From: Apus apus | Lineage: Eukaryota > Chordata > Aves > Apodiformes > Apodidae | NCBI RefSeq assembly: GCF_020740795.1 | Contig: NC_067305.1 | Span: 310,001 to 374,000 of the forward strand | Reading direction: 5' to 3' | DNA length: 64,000 nt | Shown: piece after piece, positions 46,660-59,370 of the stretch | Position numbering within the stretch: the first letter of the stretch is position 1 | How the letters are laid out: each line of letters opens with the position of its first letter | Translations under genes and position numbers: made by a program | The notes under the pieces: generated by a model | What the model saw: the letters and a program-made list of their open reading frames with translations, nothing else | Databases searched by the model: none | What the model was told of the DNA's origin: nothing

Positions 46660-46935
46660 CTTGCAAAGTTCCACCTCTGGCTACAGACAAATTCTAGACT
46701 GTATACTGGGCATATGTGAGCTTAGCAACAAAACTGGAGAGGTAACAGGGAATCCTGGGTTGAAATTTCCTGAAGCTCCAAATTAACACAAGAGACAGGA
46801 ACGAAACACACCAGAAGGCAGCACTAAGCACAGCTTCAAGACAACCCACCACTAAACTTTAGTGCTCTCACCAAAATATTCAAAAGCCACACTGATAACT
46901 GACAACTTATTCTCATGATCAAGTTACAAGTTTAC

Positions 46936-47939
46936 CTGGAGTATCCCTGCAGAACAGCATCATCCTGTGCGCCCAGCAGCATCTTTCTGGGAAACATCAG
47001 CCCCAAACTGAAGAAGAACTCTCACCAAATGGATCTGCCCACCAGAGGCAGCAATCATAAGTGGGGTTCTGAAAGATCCAAAAAATTATTTGAAATCGTT
47101 TGACACAGACGTGGTGATTATTTGCATTCCTACTTGCTCTCAGAAAAACTATTTCCCCCATTACTTTCAAACAAAGGAAAGAAAAAACGGCTTCCATTAA
47201 AAGCAACAACAAAGTGGGAGAGGGAATCAAAACCAATTCAATGTTCAGACAAAGCTTTCACACACATAATACTAAAGCACACCCTGTGCTGCTGGGTAGG
47301 AGATGGTTTGTAGAACTGAGGCCTTGCTGCTGAGCTCTTGACACAGCTCCTGCCAGACAAGGCCTCCTTGCAATCCTCAAAGCACTATGAGGGCCGAGAG
47401 CAGCCAAAGGCAGAGCTGCTTCCAAGGCACCTGGAAATAGCTCCTCTGGGTGTGCCTCCCTGCTTTTTTTCAGAGCTCATTCCCATGCCTCCCAGCAATC
47501 TCACCTCAGGAGCACTAATGGGACCCATTTTGAGAAACCCCTCACCTTTCACTCAGATCTCGAGCATGCACATCAGCTCCTATTTTAGGGAGAACCTCTG
47601 CCATTTCTTTGTGATGTTCAGAGACAGCCAGCATCAGTAGGGTACATCCCTCCTGAAAGGACACAGAAAGAAATTAAGTTAAAAAATCAAGTAAAAAAAA
47701 TAGCCAAAAGTTCAAGAAAAATACTAATCCAACTTTCTGAAAGAGCTTTTTTTAAAAATATAAACATTTACCTTATTCTCTGCATCAGCCTCTACATAAT
47801 GCTCCAGAAACAGCAACACCATGTTTACATTATGAGACAGGACAGCCAGGTGGAGGGCAGTGTTGGTGTCGTGGAGATCTGGGTTAGCCGCATGCTCCAG
47901 CAGAACAGCCACACACTCTTCCTGCTGGCTCTGCACTGC
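46936..47939 (-). pseudogene. ANKRD26/POTE-like ankyrin exons
   Basis: Three minus-strand exons with good splice sites encode ankyrin repeats. 47772-47939 (168 nt) has QQEECVAVLLEHAANPDLHD and TALHLAVLSHN. 47546-47652 (107 nt) has LLMLAVSEHHKEMAEVL and KIGADVHARDLSE. 46936-47068 (133 nt) has TPLMIAASGGQIHLVRVLLQ and FGADVSQKDAAGRT. The order and the AVQxQQEEC phrase match the ankyrin domain of ANKRD26/POTE-family proteins, which join ankyrin repeats to long coiled coils. A small indel after AAGRT in the last exon shifts the frame to a stop (TGA), and the first repeat lacks the usual Gly-Asn before TALH. It is most likely a pseudogene fragment of a multi-copy family. Confidence 0.75.
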
Positions 47940-48039
47940 CTGGGAACAACACACACACAAAGGAAAATCTTCCAAAGTTGACCTTGCACTGTTCCAGCTT
48001 GCCCAGCTTCTGAGCACTGGGGAAGAAGAGCATCTGCAT

Positions 48040-48113
48040 CTGCCTGGGCACTGCAGTAGAAGGCAGTAAGGACCATGGTGCTGGGCTGGGGAGAGGGTTT
48101 ACAGGCATTTCAG
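48040..48113 (+). repeat. 74-bp direct repeat, copy 2
   Basis: Second copy of 46586-46659. It is followed by a local duplication of TTTACAGGCATTTCA. The pair brackets the three ankyrin exons, so the intervening 1.4 kb may have been moved or duplicated as a block. Confidence 0.85.
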
Positions 48114-48466
48114 TTTCAAAGGAATTTACAGGCATTTCAAAGGAATTGCTTTGTGACAAATGGCACCAGTTACAGACAGCAGGCAGGAGAAAAGGTCAAA
48201 GCAAATGTAATGTTAAGGCTGTAGTTTAAATAATTGTTCAGATATTTTAAGTAATTTTATTAATTTGGTTATTTGGTTGCTGGGTGAAGGGGGAGAATCT
48301 CTATTTGGGATATCCCTTGAGGTTGGAAGGGGTTGTTACTCTTGTATTGTCTGCAGGTGTTGTACACGTGCAGGCAGGGCTCACAGAGTCATGTAGGGGT
48401 GACCTGAAATGTCACTTTCAGCTGTGAAGTCGTGCCTCAGTACTAGAAATGTTAAAATGCAGCTGA

Positions 48467-48757
48467 ATGCAGAAGTGCTGTTGTAGAGTCCCTTCCCAAC
48501 TGGCCACGTATGAATGTTCCTCGAAGGAGGAATCCACGCAGGAGTGGCTGGTGCAGCTCCAGAGGGAAAACCTGTTACTGCACCAGCAACTGGAAGATGT
48601 GCAGAAGAGGAAGATCATCCCAGAAGAAGTGGTGAGAGTGGCACAGGACTGGTTCAGTGACGTGTTCAACCAGCTCAGAGCTGCTGCTGAAAAGCAAGTT
48701 GACCTGGTGGAAGAAAGGAACAAGGAACCAAATTATTTAAAAGAACAAGTATTGGCA
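48467..48757 (+). pseudogene. ANKRD26-like coiled-coil segment, opposite strand
   Basis: The plus-strand frame includes WLVQLQRENLLLHQQLEDVQ and AAAEKQVDLVEERNKEPNYL, matching the coiled-coil part of ANKRD26-family proteins (QLQRENLLL, EKQ, EERNKEL). It is in the opposite orientation to the ankyrin exons just to the left, so the two cannot be one transcript as assembled. The segment is open but short, with no clear acceptor. Confidence 0.65.
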
Positions 48758-50215
48758 GTGTCTGGATGTGTGTTAATGGATGTGATTTGGGGCTTCTGAG
48801 GGGTCTGCCTGTTCCTCAAAAAGGGAATTCCAGGCAGTGACCTAAGCTGCTCTTCTGTATTTTACCATGTGTAGTAATATTTAAATGTGAACATTCTTTG
48901 TGGCTCTGGGAAAGACTGATGAGCTGGACAGCAGACTCATGAGGACATCAGTTCAAGTTCAAGTTCAAGTTCTGCAAATTCCCACAGGACAGGAGTATGA
49001 AACCTGCTCCTGTACAGAGCAGCTGCCTGAGGATTTGTTGCTCAGACAGGAATGAACCAAGTGTTGCTCCCATTACTGCAGGGAGATGGTTTTGATCAAG
49101 ACAAAAGGTGGAAGAGAAGAAAGAGGGGCGAGGAGTGAGGAAGACAATTCCAGAAGCTGCAGGTAGTGGCAGAATGCTTTGGGGTGTGTGTCCCTAGGAG
49201 TACGTGCAGTCTTCTCTCTTGAGAGAGCATCCTACCAGTCCCAGGCAGAGCAATGGTTTAAAAGCTGCCTGACCCATTTGGTTAGTTTTCCTTTACCTTC
49301 TGGAAAACAGGAACTAGTCCCATTGAGTATTTAGACACCGGGGTGGAAGGTTTGTCTCCCTTGATGGTTTGAATAGTGTGTTAAAATTACCTGTCCTTCT
49401 TGGTATCAACCCCAGGATCTCTAAGCAAGGTAAATACCTGCCTGTGTCAGAGAACCACCTGATTCTTCATGGTTTAGTTTCCTTCATAGGGGGAGAAGAA
49501 CTGCAGCAGGGCTGTCAGTCATTGAAATCTGGGAATAGCGTTGTATTCTTAGTACCAAAATAATGGGTTCCTTTTGAAGATGATGGATGGGTGGGTAAAC
49601 GGGTGGGTAGACTACCAGATTTTTGCAACTCAATAACAACTGCCTCCCTGCTGACAGATTCTCAAATGAACTTTTCAGAAGACTGAAAGGGGATGTGGTT
49701 CGACATACACTTTAAGCATATCTCAAAAAGAGCATTCCAATATATTAATTTAATGATATTTTTATAATGCAGAAATAGAACCAAGAATCTAACCAAGGAT
49801 CTAATACAAAGTCCTGCCTTTATACATCAGAGTCACATCTGCAGTCAAACTATGGCTCCCTTCCCTGGACAACAGATTTCTCTAGGTTTTGTCAGAAAAA
49901 ACCACACTATTCCAGTATGTGCTTGTGTATTGTTTGGGAAGAATAAAACTTGAGCCTTTTTTTTGTGTTAGGAAACAGAAACCCTGATGAGCAGCTGCTG
50001 AGAGTTTGGAGGTGCTCAGCTGAGAAAGATGAAGAGAGTTGATCATCTGTGCAGACACCTGCTGGTAGCAGGCACAATGTCATACCTTTTGAGTTCAGGC
50101 CCAAGACAGGCCTCATGCTGGCACTCGTAAAAAACAATCAAAGTCAGAAGTTTTGCTGGAAGAGAAAACATGCTACCAGAGGGAGCTGAGGAAACAGAAT
50201 CTGGGCTTGCAATAG
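48758..50215. other. No recognised gene, hexamer microsatellite
   Basis: A (TTCAAG)n run lies at about 48952-48973. Otherwise AT-balanced DNA without a recognised family. Confidence 0.4.
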
Positions 50216-50219
50216 GAAT

Positions 50220-50300
50220 TGAATAATAGAATCATTAAGGTTGAAGGGACCTTAAAGATCATTAAGTTCCAATGCCCCTGCCATGAGCAGGCTAAAAGCA
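50220..50300 (-). mobile_element. CR1 LINE 3' tail
   Basis: The plus strand reads AATAGAATCATTAAGGTTGA, AGGGACCTTAAAGATCATTA and CAATGCCCCTGCCATGAGCA, the reverse complement of a CR1 3' end. Confidence 0.8.
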
Positions 50301-50489
50301 AGGTATATAGTGTTGTCCTAGAATCCTAGAAAAAACTTCAACAGGCTAGATTAGATGATGTGTGAATGAATTGCCCAGATGTTGGTTTGGCCAAGCAGGT
50401 TGCCTGATTTCTGAAAAACAGGAGAAATATTGGTTTGCTGCATTGGGCTTCTTTGTGATGGCTGTGCTTCCCCTCACCCCCCCACCCCC

Positions 50490-51415
50490 CGCCATGTCAC
50501 ACAGAAACACAGGATTGGGCTGGTTCAAAAAGACCTTTAAGATCAAGTCCAGCTTTACCCCAGCACTGCCAAGGCCACCACTAAAGCATGTCCCTCAGCA
50601 CCACATCTACTTGTCTGCTGGTTCCAGTGCCTCTGGGTGAAAACATTGTTCCCAATATCCAGTCTAAACCTCCCCTGTAACAACTTGTGGCCATTTTGTC
50701 TTGTCTCATCACTTGTTAATTGGAAAGAGAGATCACTGCCCTTCCTTGCTCTCAGGTAGTTGTAGAGAGCAGGAAGGTCCCCCCTGAACCTTCTTTTCTC
50801 CAGGCTGAGCACCCCCAGGTCCCTCAGCTGCTTCTAATGACAGGACTTGTGCTCCAGCCCCCTCCCCAGCTCTGTTGCCCTTCCCTGGACATGCTCCAGA
50901 CCCTCCATGTCCTTCTTGTGAAGGAACCAGAACTGACCCCAGGATTCAAGGTGCAGCCTCAGCAGTACCCAGTACGGGGCATAATCCCTGCCCTGCTCCT
51001 GCTGGCCACACTATGGCTGATACAAGCCAGGATGCTGGTGGCCTTCTTGACCACCTGGGCACACACTGGCTCATATTCAGCCACTGTCAACCAGCACCCC
51101 CAGTTCCTTTCCTGCCAGGCACTTTCCAGCTGCTCTTGCCCAAGCCTGGAGTGTTGCCTGAGGTTGGTGTGACTGAAGGGCAGGACCTGGCGCTTGGCCT
51201 GGTTGAACCTCATACAATTGGCCTTGGCCCATGGATCCAGGCTGTCAAGGTCCCTCTGCAGAGTCTTCCTGCCTTCAAGCAGATCAACAGTCCCATCCAG
51301 CTCAGGGTCATTTGCAAACTGACTGAGGATGCCCCTGATCCCCTTGTCCAGATCGTTGGTGAAGTTATTAAAAAGAACTGGTCCCAACACTGAGCCCTGG
51401 GAACTCCATAGCAGG
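50490..51415 (-). mobile_element. CR1 LINE, 5'-truncated
   Basis: On the minus strand it starts in the reverse transcriptase at about 51415 (LNNFTNDLDKGIRGILSQF, VDLLEGRKTLQRDLDSLDPW), continues through [19 protein letters not shown], and reaches the C-terminal and 3' untranslated region near 50490. Frames are broken near 50960. Confidence 0.88.
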
Positions 51416-52689
51416 CCCCCAACTGCCCCCACACCCCTGACCCCACTATCGCTCCTGGCCCCCCACAGCACTGGGGCAGCGCCAGGTGACACTGACCATG
51501 GGGCAGGAGCTGGGCCTCACAACCACGTCCTCGCCCTGCATGTGGGGCAGACGTGGGGCAGCCCCTCACCATCCCTATCCCCTCCAGCTTGAACAGAACC
51601 TTTGCCCAGCAGCTCCTGGATGGCGCCGCAGGATCCCCCTGCTCCCCTCACCCCACGCTGGGTCCTCGCCCCCATGGCACTCACTGGGCCGCGGGGCTGC
51701 GAGTCTGGTGACAGTAAAACTGCCTCGAAGCAGCTGTCGCTGTGTGAAGAGCCACCATCTTCCCCCCTGATCACCATCCACCTGGGCTCCTACGGTACCC
51801 CACCATCCCCACTCCTGTCAGATAATTGACTGCACCTCATTAGCAGCTAATTAAGGCCTGGGATACCCCCTGAGAGCTGGGGGAGAGAGATTCTGCATGA
51901 AATTAATTAGGTGTGTGGAGGGGACCACCGGGGAGGAGATTCAGGAGTGCTAATTGCAGGGGCGGGCTGGGGCTAATTACCAGGGCTTAATTAGCTGCAG
52001 GCAGGATTAGGCTTTGTTTAGGCAGTTTCTGGATTTTTGTTTTGAGGGAATGTGGTAATTTGGGGGGGGGGAGCTCGGCTCCTAAAACATATTGCTAAGT
52101 TAAAATAACATTTTTAAAGGGGGTTGGGGCCAGATTTGGAGACTTTTAAATGAATACACTTACTTAAGTAATATTTAAAGTTCAGAGGTTTGAGTTTTTT
52201 GGAGGGTAGTTGAGAGCTTACTTGCCACAAAAAAACCCTTATTTGAAATCTGTTCAATGCTTTTAGGAGGACTGGAGACAAATTTGGAGCCATCTTTAGA
52301 TATTTTGGGGGCAAATTATGCTTTTTAACGTTTAGATTTTTATAAATGAAGCAAATTTGGGGATCTCTTTTTTTAGGCTCTTCTTGAGGCTGATTTGCTG
52401 CAAAAAGCTTTTTCAGTCTCTTTAATATTTTAAATATTAATATTTAAAGATGGGCAGGCACGAATCTGGGGCAGCTTCCCCCAGTTTTGGCATGAAATTC
52501 AGCGTTTTAATCTCACCTTCACTTAAATTATTGCTATTTAACTCTTTTTCTCTTCAAATCAAGGCAGTTTGCTGAAATTCTTATGCCCCAGATTGGGGAT
52601 CTGTGGTTTTTTTTGAAGCCAAAATTCAAACTTTGGAAAGAAAGAAAGAGGCTTTGGACACTACAAATGTAGCTTTGGAGACTAAAAAG
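51416..52689. other. Unidentified; contains a TAAT-core cluster
   Basis: No gene recognised. 51416-51820 is GC-rich with incidental frames. 51823-51992 is described separately. 52050-52690 is AT-rich with long T-runs. Confidence 0.4.
51823..51992. promoter_or_regulatory. Cluster of homeodomain-type TAATTA/G sites
   Basis: Six TAATTA or TAATTG cores occur in 170 bases (starting at about 51823, 51848, 51904, 51950, 51973 and 51986) in otherwise GC-rich DNA. Such a density is seen in some homeodomain-bound enhancers. The function is speculative. Confidence 0.25.
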
Positions 52690-53120
52690 AGGCTTTCTGC
52701 CTGAAAAAGGCGGGTTTGTACCCTAAAAGGAGGCTTTGGCACCTAAATCCAAAGGGCTTCAGCCCGGAAGTAAAAGCGGAGGAGCCTAAAAAGGGAGGGG
52801 GCGGGAAGAGAAGCCCGTTGCCTTCGCCGCCATTGGGCGGGAGGGCTGTCAGTCTGTGCCCTGAGGAGCTGCGGGCTGTGATTGGCCGCCAGGGGTCCGG
52901 CTCCCGCCCTCCCTGAGGCGCCGCTGCCTGTGATTGGCTGCCCGGGGCTGCCCTGGGCAGGCGGCAGGAGGAGGTGGGAGCGGCAGGAGTCAGCACCAGC
53001 TCCTCTCCGGGCTGAGACGCCCCAGGTCTCTCCGCCTTTCCTGGAGAAGAAGCTCCGTCAGCTCCTGGCGCCTCCTGACTGACCCCCCTGCCCTTCGAGC
53101 TCCTGTCCGGGAGCGGGAGA
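52690..53120 (+). promoter_or_regulatory. CpG-rich, TATA-less promoter-like region
   Basis: Contains an ETS-type site (CCCGGAAGTA near 52764), GC boxes (GGGGGCGGG near 52797, GGGCGG near 52837), and three inverted CCAAT boxes (CATTGGGCG, GATTGGCC, GATTGGCT between about 52830 and 52940). This combination is typical of housekeeping bidirectional promoters. It lies immediately outside the inner end of the right arm. No downstream coding exon was identified. Confidence 0.55.
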
Positions 53121-55221
53121 GGCCTGGGGGGTGTCCTTGGTGCGGGCAAATTCTCTCGTTCCAAAGGGTAATGAATGACTCAGACTTCTTCGTGCCTACT
53201 GCAGCTTGGGACAGGCTGCCCTTTCACTGGGGCAGCAGAACAGCCAGAGGCGTCCCAGGGCCAGGAATCTTGTGCTGGGGAGAGGGGCTGGCAGAGCAGG
53301 GCTGCCAGCAGCTGGCAATAAGGATCTCTTGGAGCCAAGGCCAGCAGGCGCAGGGTGGCTCTGTGTCCTCATACTAGGGCTGGTCCTCAGCTCTGGGGCT
53401 GATCTCTCAGCTCCCCAGGATCTGCTGTGGCTTTCAGAGGGGCCGGGGCCATGGTGCGAGTGCCCAGAGCTTTGCAGCACCCTGTGGTGGGCACTGCCAT
53501 GGGGCCAGCCCAGAGTGGGCTGCTCTGGATGGGGGAGAGGGCAGGAGAGGTGGAGAGAGCTGGGGAGAGCCTGGGCTGGGTAGAAAGTGTCTGGGAGAGG
53601 AGAAGAGCCGTGTAGAGCTCAGCTGTTGGGGAGTGCATGGTGAAGGCACCTAGCGGGGTGCTGACGGTGCAGAGCCAGGTGACACAGTGAAGGAAAGAAG
53701 GCACCAAAGGTGCAGAAGAGAGAGGCCCGGGGATCTGTGCCATGTTCCCCGGGGCAATTTTCCCTGAGCACCTCACACACCAGCCATTTCCACCTCTGGC
53801 CATGCACCCCAGCCCTGAGGAGGAACTTTTGCTGCGTGGGCCCCCTCATCCTCTTCTGGGGCTTCGTGATACCCAACTCCACTGCCATTGTTAATGAATA
53901 GGACACTAGTTTCCTCCTGACACTCGTTACACACCAAGTCCCACAGCTTTTCTCACAGCTGGACTCTCATCCAAGCACATTCTTAGGCAGCTCCAGCATG
54001 CTCAGGTGCTCTTGGCCTTGTCTCAAGAGATACTGAAAAATTCTTTTGGTTTAGATCCCACCAAGTCACCTGGGTGGCTTTCACAGCCACGTCCCACCTT
54101 GGATTTCCCACCTGCAGGCAGTGCCTCTGACTTCCTGCTTCGCCAGCCCCCGGAGCCGGTCTCCGTGCCTGGTCATTTCCTGCATGGTCTCTTTCAGTGA
54201 TGCTCCTCAGTGGGGCTTTCTAACACCCTCAGAAACTTGGAGGTTTGCTGCTGAATTCTGAATTTTACTTCTCTAGAGGCTTTTTGACCTGTCATCATCA
54301 TCTTCTGTCCAAGAATTCAGTACCAGCGAGCTCATGAACATTCACAACGCCTTAACAAGCCAAGCCTCTGGGAATAATTTAAGTCTTCAAACCTTACGTG
54401 GTTAAGTGGAGAGCTTTCAGGAGTGCAGACAAAGTGAAAATAGTTTATTTTCACCATCAGAACAGCGATCCGAAAATATTCACGGTTTCCCCCTTTTTCT
54501 TTTTTTCCTTTTTTTTTCTTTTTCTTTCTTTTTTTTATTCTTTTTTTTTTCCTGTTTACACCTTCTGTGATGTCAGCAGACTCCAGCTGTTCTTGATCCT
54601 GAGCATCCCCTGATGATGCAGTCTGAATGCACATGGAAATCAAGGCCCTTTCTGTCCCACAATCTGCCGGTCTTTGTCCCCACCTCCACCCCCACCATTT
54701 CCCTCCCTGAACTCCCGGGACACAAAGCACCTTGTTCAAATTGGAGCTGCCTCCACTGAAGGCTGTGGCTGCAAGTTCCAGCCCCTTGGCACCAACTCCC
54801 ACCTGTGTCACTTGGGGAAAGAGCTGCCTGCAGACACAGGAGGAGGTTTCTTAATGACCAACAAACCAAAACAGAGCAAGGTGCACCTCAATGAAAAATA
54901 AAATGCATTCCTTTGCTGTCCACATTGCCTCCCCTGAAGTCCACTTCCCACAGCAGATAACCTTAGACCAATGGAAACACCTTCTGTGATGGGCCCAGAC
55001 CCCAAGATCCCCCCCAAGCCCTGCTGCAGGCAGGGATGAGAGTTCTCCTCTAACCTTGGGCACCGGCTCCTCCTCCAGAAGCGCTCCTGGAGGTCCTGGG
55101 TCACATTTCCCAGTCCCACATGGGGTCTTCAGCTGCTTCAGTCTGACTTGGAAGCCGTGCCCACCTTGGTCTGGGCAACCGAATCAACTCCTGGATGGAG
55201 ATGTCAGGTATCTTTACAGTA

Positions 55222-56462
55222 TCCTTATCATTCTGTTTGGAAAAGACCTTCAAGATCATCGAGTCCAACCACTACCCTAACTCTGCCGCATCCACCACTA
55301 AACCCTGTCCCCTGGCACCACATCTGTCTTTTTAGATGTCTCCAGGGATGGTGGCTCAAGCACCTCCTTGGACAGCCTGGATCACCAAGTCCAACTCCCA
55401 CCCCAGAAGAGGACAACCCCAAAGTTCACACCATGTCCCTGAAGGGTGTTGTCCAAATGTTTCTTGAAAACTTTCAGGCTTGGAGCCATTACTGCTTCCC
55501 CGGGGAGCCCATTCCAGTGCTCCACCACCCTCTGGGTGAAGAATCTCTTCCTAATGTCCAACCTAAACCTCCCCCTGCACATCTTCCCACCATTCCCTTG
55601 GGTCCTATCATTGGTCACCAGAGAGAAGAGGTCAGCTCCTCCTCCTCCTCCTTCCCTAATGAGGAAGCAATAGCTGCCATGAGGTCTCCCCTCAGTCTCC
55701 TCTTCTCCAGACTGAACAGACCAAGTGCCTTCAGCCGCTCCTCGTACGGCATCCCCTCTAAACCCTTCCCCAACCTCGTGGCCTCCTCTGGACACCCTCC
55801 AGTAGCTTTATATCCTTTTTGTGCTGTGGCACCCCAACCTGCACCCAGGACTCAAGATGGGGCCGCACCAGTGCCGAGTAAAGTGGGACAGTCCCCTCCC
55901 TGGACCGGCTGGAGATGCCGTGCTTGATGCGCCCCGGGACTTGGTTGGCCCTCCTGGCTGCCAGGACACACTGTTGGCTCATGTTCAACTGGCCATCGAC
56001 CAGAAGCCCCAGATGCCTCTCCGCAGGGCTGCTCTCCAGCCTCTTGCTCCCCAGACTGTCTGTATATCCCGGGTTACCGTGTCCCAGGTGCAAAATCCAG
56101 CATTTCTCCTTGTTCAGCTTCATGCCATTGGTGAGTGCCCAGCTCTCTAATTTGTCCAGAGCCCTCTGCAGGGCCGCTCTGCCCTCGAGAGTGTCAGCTG
56201 CTCCTCCCAGTTTGGTGTCATCCACGAACTTAACTAGTAGGCCTTCAAGTCCTGCATCTAAGTCATGTATATCAAAGAGTACTGGCCCTAAGATGGATCC
56301 CCGTGGAACCCCACTAGTGACCAGTCGCCAGCCTGACGTGACCCCATTCACTATCACCCTTTGAGCTTGACCCATCAGCCAATTTCTCACCCATTATGTG
56401 CTTGTCCAGCTGGATGCTGGACGTTGTGTTTAGAAGGAAACTGTGAGAGACAGTATCAAAGG
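55222..56462 (-). mobile_element. CR1 LINE (right-arm copy of 3363-4612)
   Basis: Mirror copy of the left-arm CR1, same subfamily and same frameshift near the thumb region. In the right copy the frame 56390-55758 reads GVPRGSILGPVLFDI and FVDDTKLGG with one Glu-to-Ala change in LEGRxAL. Confidence 0.9.
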
Positions 56463-56466
56463 AGCC

Positions 56467-56812
56467 ACAGGGAACTCCAGGCCGGCCAGTCTCGCCTCTG
56501 TGCCCGGCAAGATAATACAGCAGATCCTCCTGGAAAGTCTGCTAAGGCACATGGAAAATAAAGAGGTGATTTGTGACAGCCAACACGGCTTCACTAAGCC
56601 ATGCCTGACCAATCTGGTGGCCTTCCACAACAAGGCTACAGAGATGGTGGATGGTGGCAGAGCAACTGATGTCATCTACCTGGATTGGTGCAAGGCGTTT
56701 GACACTGTCCCGCATGGCATCCTGGTCTCCAAACTGGCAAGGCATGGATTTGACAGATGGACCACTCGGTGGATAAGAAATTGGCTGGATGGCTGCACCC
56801 AGAGAGTTGTGG
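56467..56812 (+). mobile_element. CR1 RT fragment (right-arm copy of 3014-3358)
   Basis: Mirror copy of the left fragment, ending after QRV at 56812. It shares three features with the third copy at 59484 and not with the left arm: SLASVPG instead of SLTSVPG, IIQQIL instead of IIEQIL, and absence of the Cys-Lys insertion after FTK. Confidence 0.9.
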
Positions 56813-58505
56813 ACCCACAGACTGGGTCGAGGTAAAATGGAACAGAGAAAATGAGCACCAAGAGCGACCTGGCTTCCACTGCAGGAAGTGTTTCCTGAAG
56901 AAGAAATCTGCAGAGTGGGTTTGATGAGATGAAAAGCCAGGCGGTCCAACTGTAGTCAGTCTAAAGGAGGTGAGCATGCCTGATGGAGGAGGGCAAGCAG
57001 AAGAAATCAAACCAGGTACTTAAAGGCAGGGAAACTGGGGAACTAATTGCCATGGGATCTTTTGCCTACTAAAATGGGACCTGGCTGGGGAAAAAAAATC
57101 TAGGAAAAAAGATAAAGGAGCTCTATTCCAAAGACCAGAGCACTTAAAGGTGGTGGCACCTGTGTCCATGCTAGTCTTCCAGCTTTGCCCTGGTGGAAGC
57201 TCAGAGCTCACACCCGAGACATGCTAGAACATGTTTGCCCCCTTCAGCTCTGCCCCGGGCCCTGCTGCTCACTGGCACTGCAGGCAGACTACAGGGACTT
57301 GTTGATCAAGGCGCCGGCAAGAACTGTTGTAACGTGAAGCTTTTCGACCGTTTGGAATTCAAACCCCAGAGAAAAGACAAAGGCAACACTCCTGTCGGAA
57401 TAAAAGTTTATGCTAAGCAGCAGTATAAAAGAACATCCTCGAGGTGGAACAAGTCCCCATGAACAAAGCCAGAGTTAAACCCATCTTGTCACTGCCGGAG
57501 ATCCGGCTCCAGAACCTCGTACAATTAACATATTAAAATATTTAAATACAAATACAGATTGTATACACCCTTACCCTTCAAATATTGTCTAAAATAAATA
57601 GGAATAAACATGCAACAGTACCTAACAGAACTACTAAGGTACAGCTATTAAAAACTTAGCATAAATAGATAAATACAATCATAAAAAGGATAAATACAAT
57701 CATATTTTAAACGGTAAAAACCTACTCTGAAGATGTGCTTAAAAGTATTTAAAAGCACTAAACCAACAAGTAACTGAGCGGGTAGAAAGTGCCATTGAAA
57801 AGGTGAAAGAAAGGGCATGGCCAATACCCTACAAAATGAAGATGAAGGCAAACAAACAGAGGTGGGTGTTTCTTTGAAAAACAACAAACAACACAGGTGA
57901 GATGGTCCAGCTGGCAGCTGCTGCACATCTGCCCATCCACGGTCACTCTCTTCTCACTCTCCTCTTCCTTCCTCCCGAAAGCAGCCCCGCTCGCAGGCTA
58001 CATCCAACTGCAGATGGAAATCAAGGAGAAAAGGGAATGCTGAGAAAACATCGGTCCTTGTGTGTGTTTCACCTGGCAGCGGACACAGCAACTGCGTTGC
58101 CACCAGCTACTCTCCAGTGCAGCCTGCAAGGCAGACTACAACTGGAGAAGTGGAGGCCTGCTGTCTCAAGAATAGCAATTATGCTCATTGTGCAACACTT
58201 GACCGAGAAAACAACAACAACAAAACCCACTGTAAGCAAAGTGCTCCCGTTCCTCCAAACCTGGTATTTGTCCGTGCACTCGCTGCCATGGAGACCAACT
58301 GCCCAATGTCAGTGCCAGCACATCCCCAGCTGCATGCTGGCCAGCAGACCAAGGCAGGGTCCAAGGAGAAGCCTGTGGCGGGAAGCGCAAGGAAGCACTT
58401 CCACTGCAGGCAGTAACGTAACGATTCTCATCTCCCCTTTCTGTAACAGGGTGGTCAGAGCAGCTGCCTCGGCCATCTCTACAGAAATGCAGAATCTCTC
58501 CTTAC

Positions 58506-58966
58506 CAGGGGACTGGCCATCATGTGAGCTGGGTCTTCCCTTCCTGCACGTGGCTTCTTCTGATGGCCCTCTCCCTCCTGCTGAAGTGTTGATGGGCTCA
58601 GGTCTCTCTTCTGTTACTGATACACACAGAACACTGGTATTCTCCTTAGAAGAAACAAACAAACCAAGAAATAACCCCAAAGATCACTCTGTACTTTCTT
58701 ATAATCGCTTCAGAGACAAGAGCTTGAAAGAGCATCTCTTATGTTCAGTTAAAACAGAAGGTTCAATTCCAAAGAAAACAACCCTAGCCATTCTCTGGTG
58801 CTATGATACTTGGCCTTGTTTTTCATTAACCACCTCACTCTTGGCATGCTTGTTTTCTCCTGTGCACTGCCTGTCCTGGAGAGAAAGGAAGGTGACTCAC
58901 CAGCAGCTCAGCAGCAGCCCTTTCTGCAGACGTCGCGGCACGGGCAGCACAAAGATCTTCATGATG
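58506..58966 (-). other. Mirror copy of the candidate exon pair
   Basis: Counterpart of 872-1332. Splice sites and the joined frame are preserved with a few substitutions (for example Ala-Ser to Val-Ser after VLC). Given about 99% arm identity this is weak support for coding function. Confidence 0.25.
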
Positions 58967-59370
58967 CTGCAACAGAGAACGAGGTACTGTTGGATCTACT
59001 CCCGTGGCAGATTGTCTGTTATTTGCGGTTAGAATAGCAGGTTTCATTAAAAGACAAAAAGCAAGGCTCCTATTTTGGAGCACCCTGCACCCCCCTTCAG
59101 CATGAGGAGGAGGGAGAGGAGGAAACATCAAAAGCAGCACGATGAGGAGTATGATGAGGAGGAGGAGGGAGCAGGAGTCAACGGGATGACGAGAAAGAGG
59201 AGGAGGTCGCGTAAGACAACAGCACAGGGATATGGGGTGCGTGGGCACGGGGGGCCATAGCATATTGGGGTGCATGGGGAGCAGGGTGTGCGGTTTATAG
59301 GGGTGTGTGGGGAGCGGGGTGCATGGTCCGTTGGGGTACGTGGGGCTGTGGGGGCTGTGGGAACAGATGG

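Larger units (their letters stand above)
53154..59370 (-). repeat. Right arm of the inverted repeat
   Basis: Reverse complement of 213-6653. The inner junction is at 53154 (TCTCGTTCC matched with GGAACGAGA ending at 6653). The outer junction is at about 59370, where arm sequence switches to a CR1 copy. It carries the same elements in mirror order, including a 376-codon open frame at 57902-59032 equivalent to 806-1936 and the CR1 pair at 55222-56812. Confidence 0.9.
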
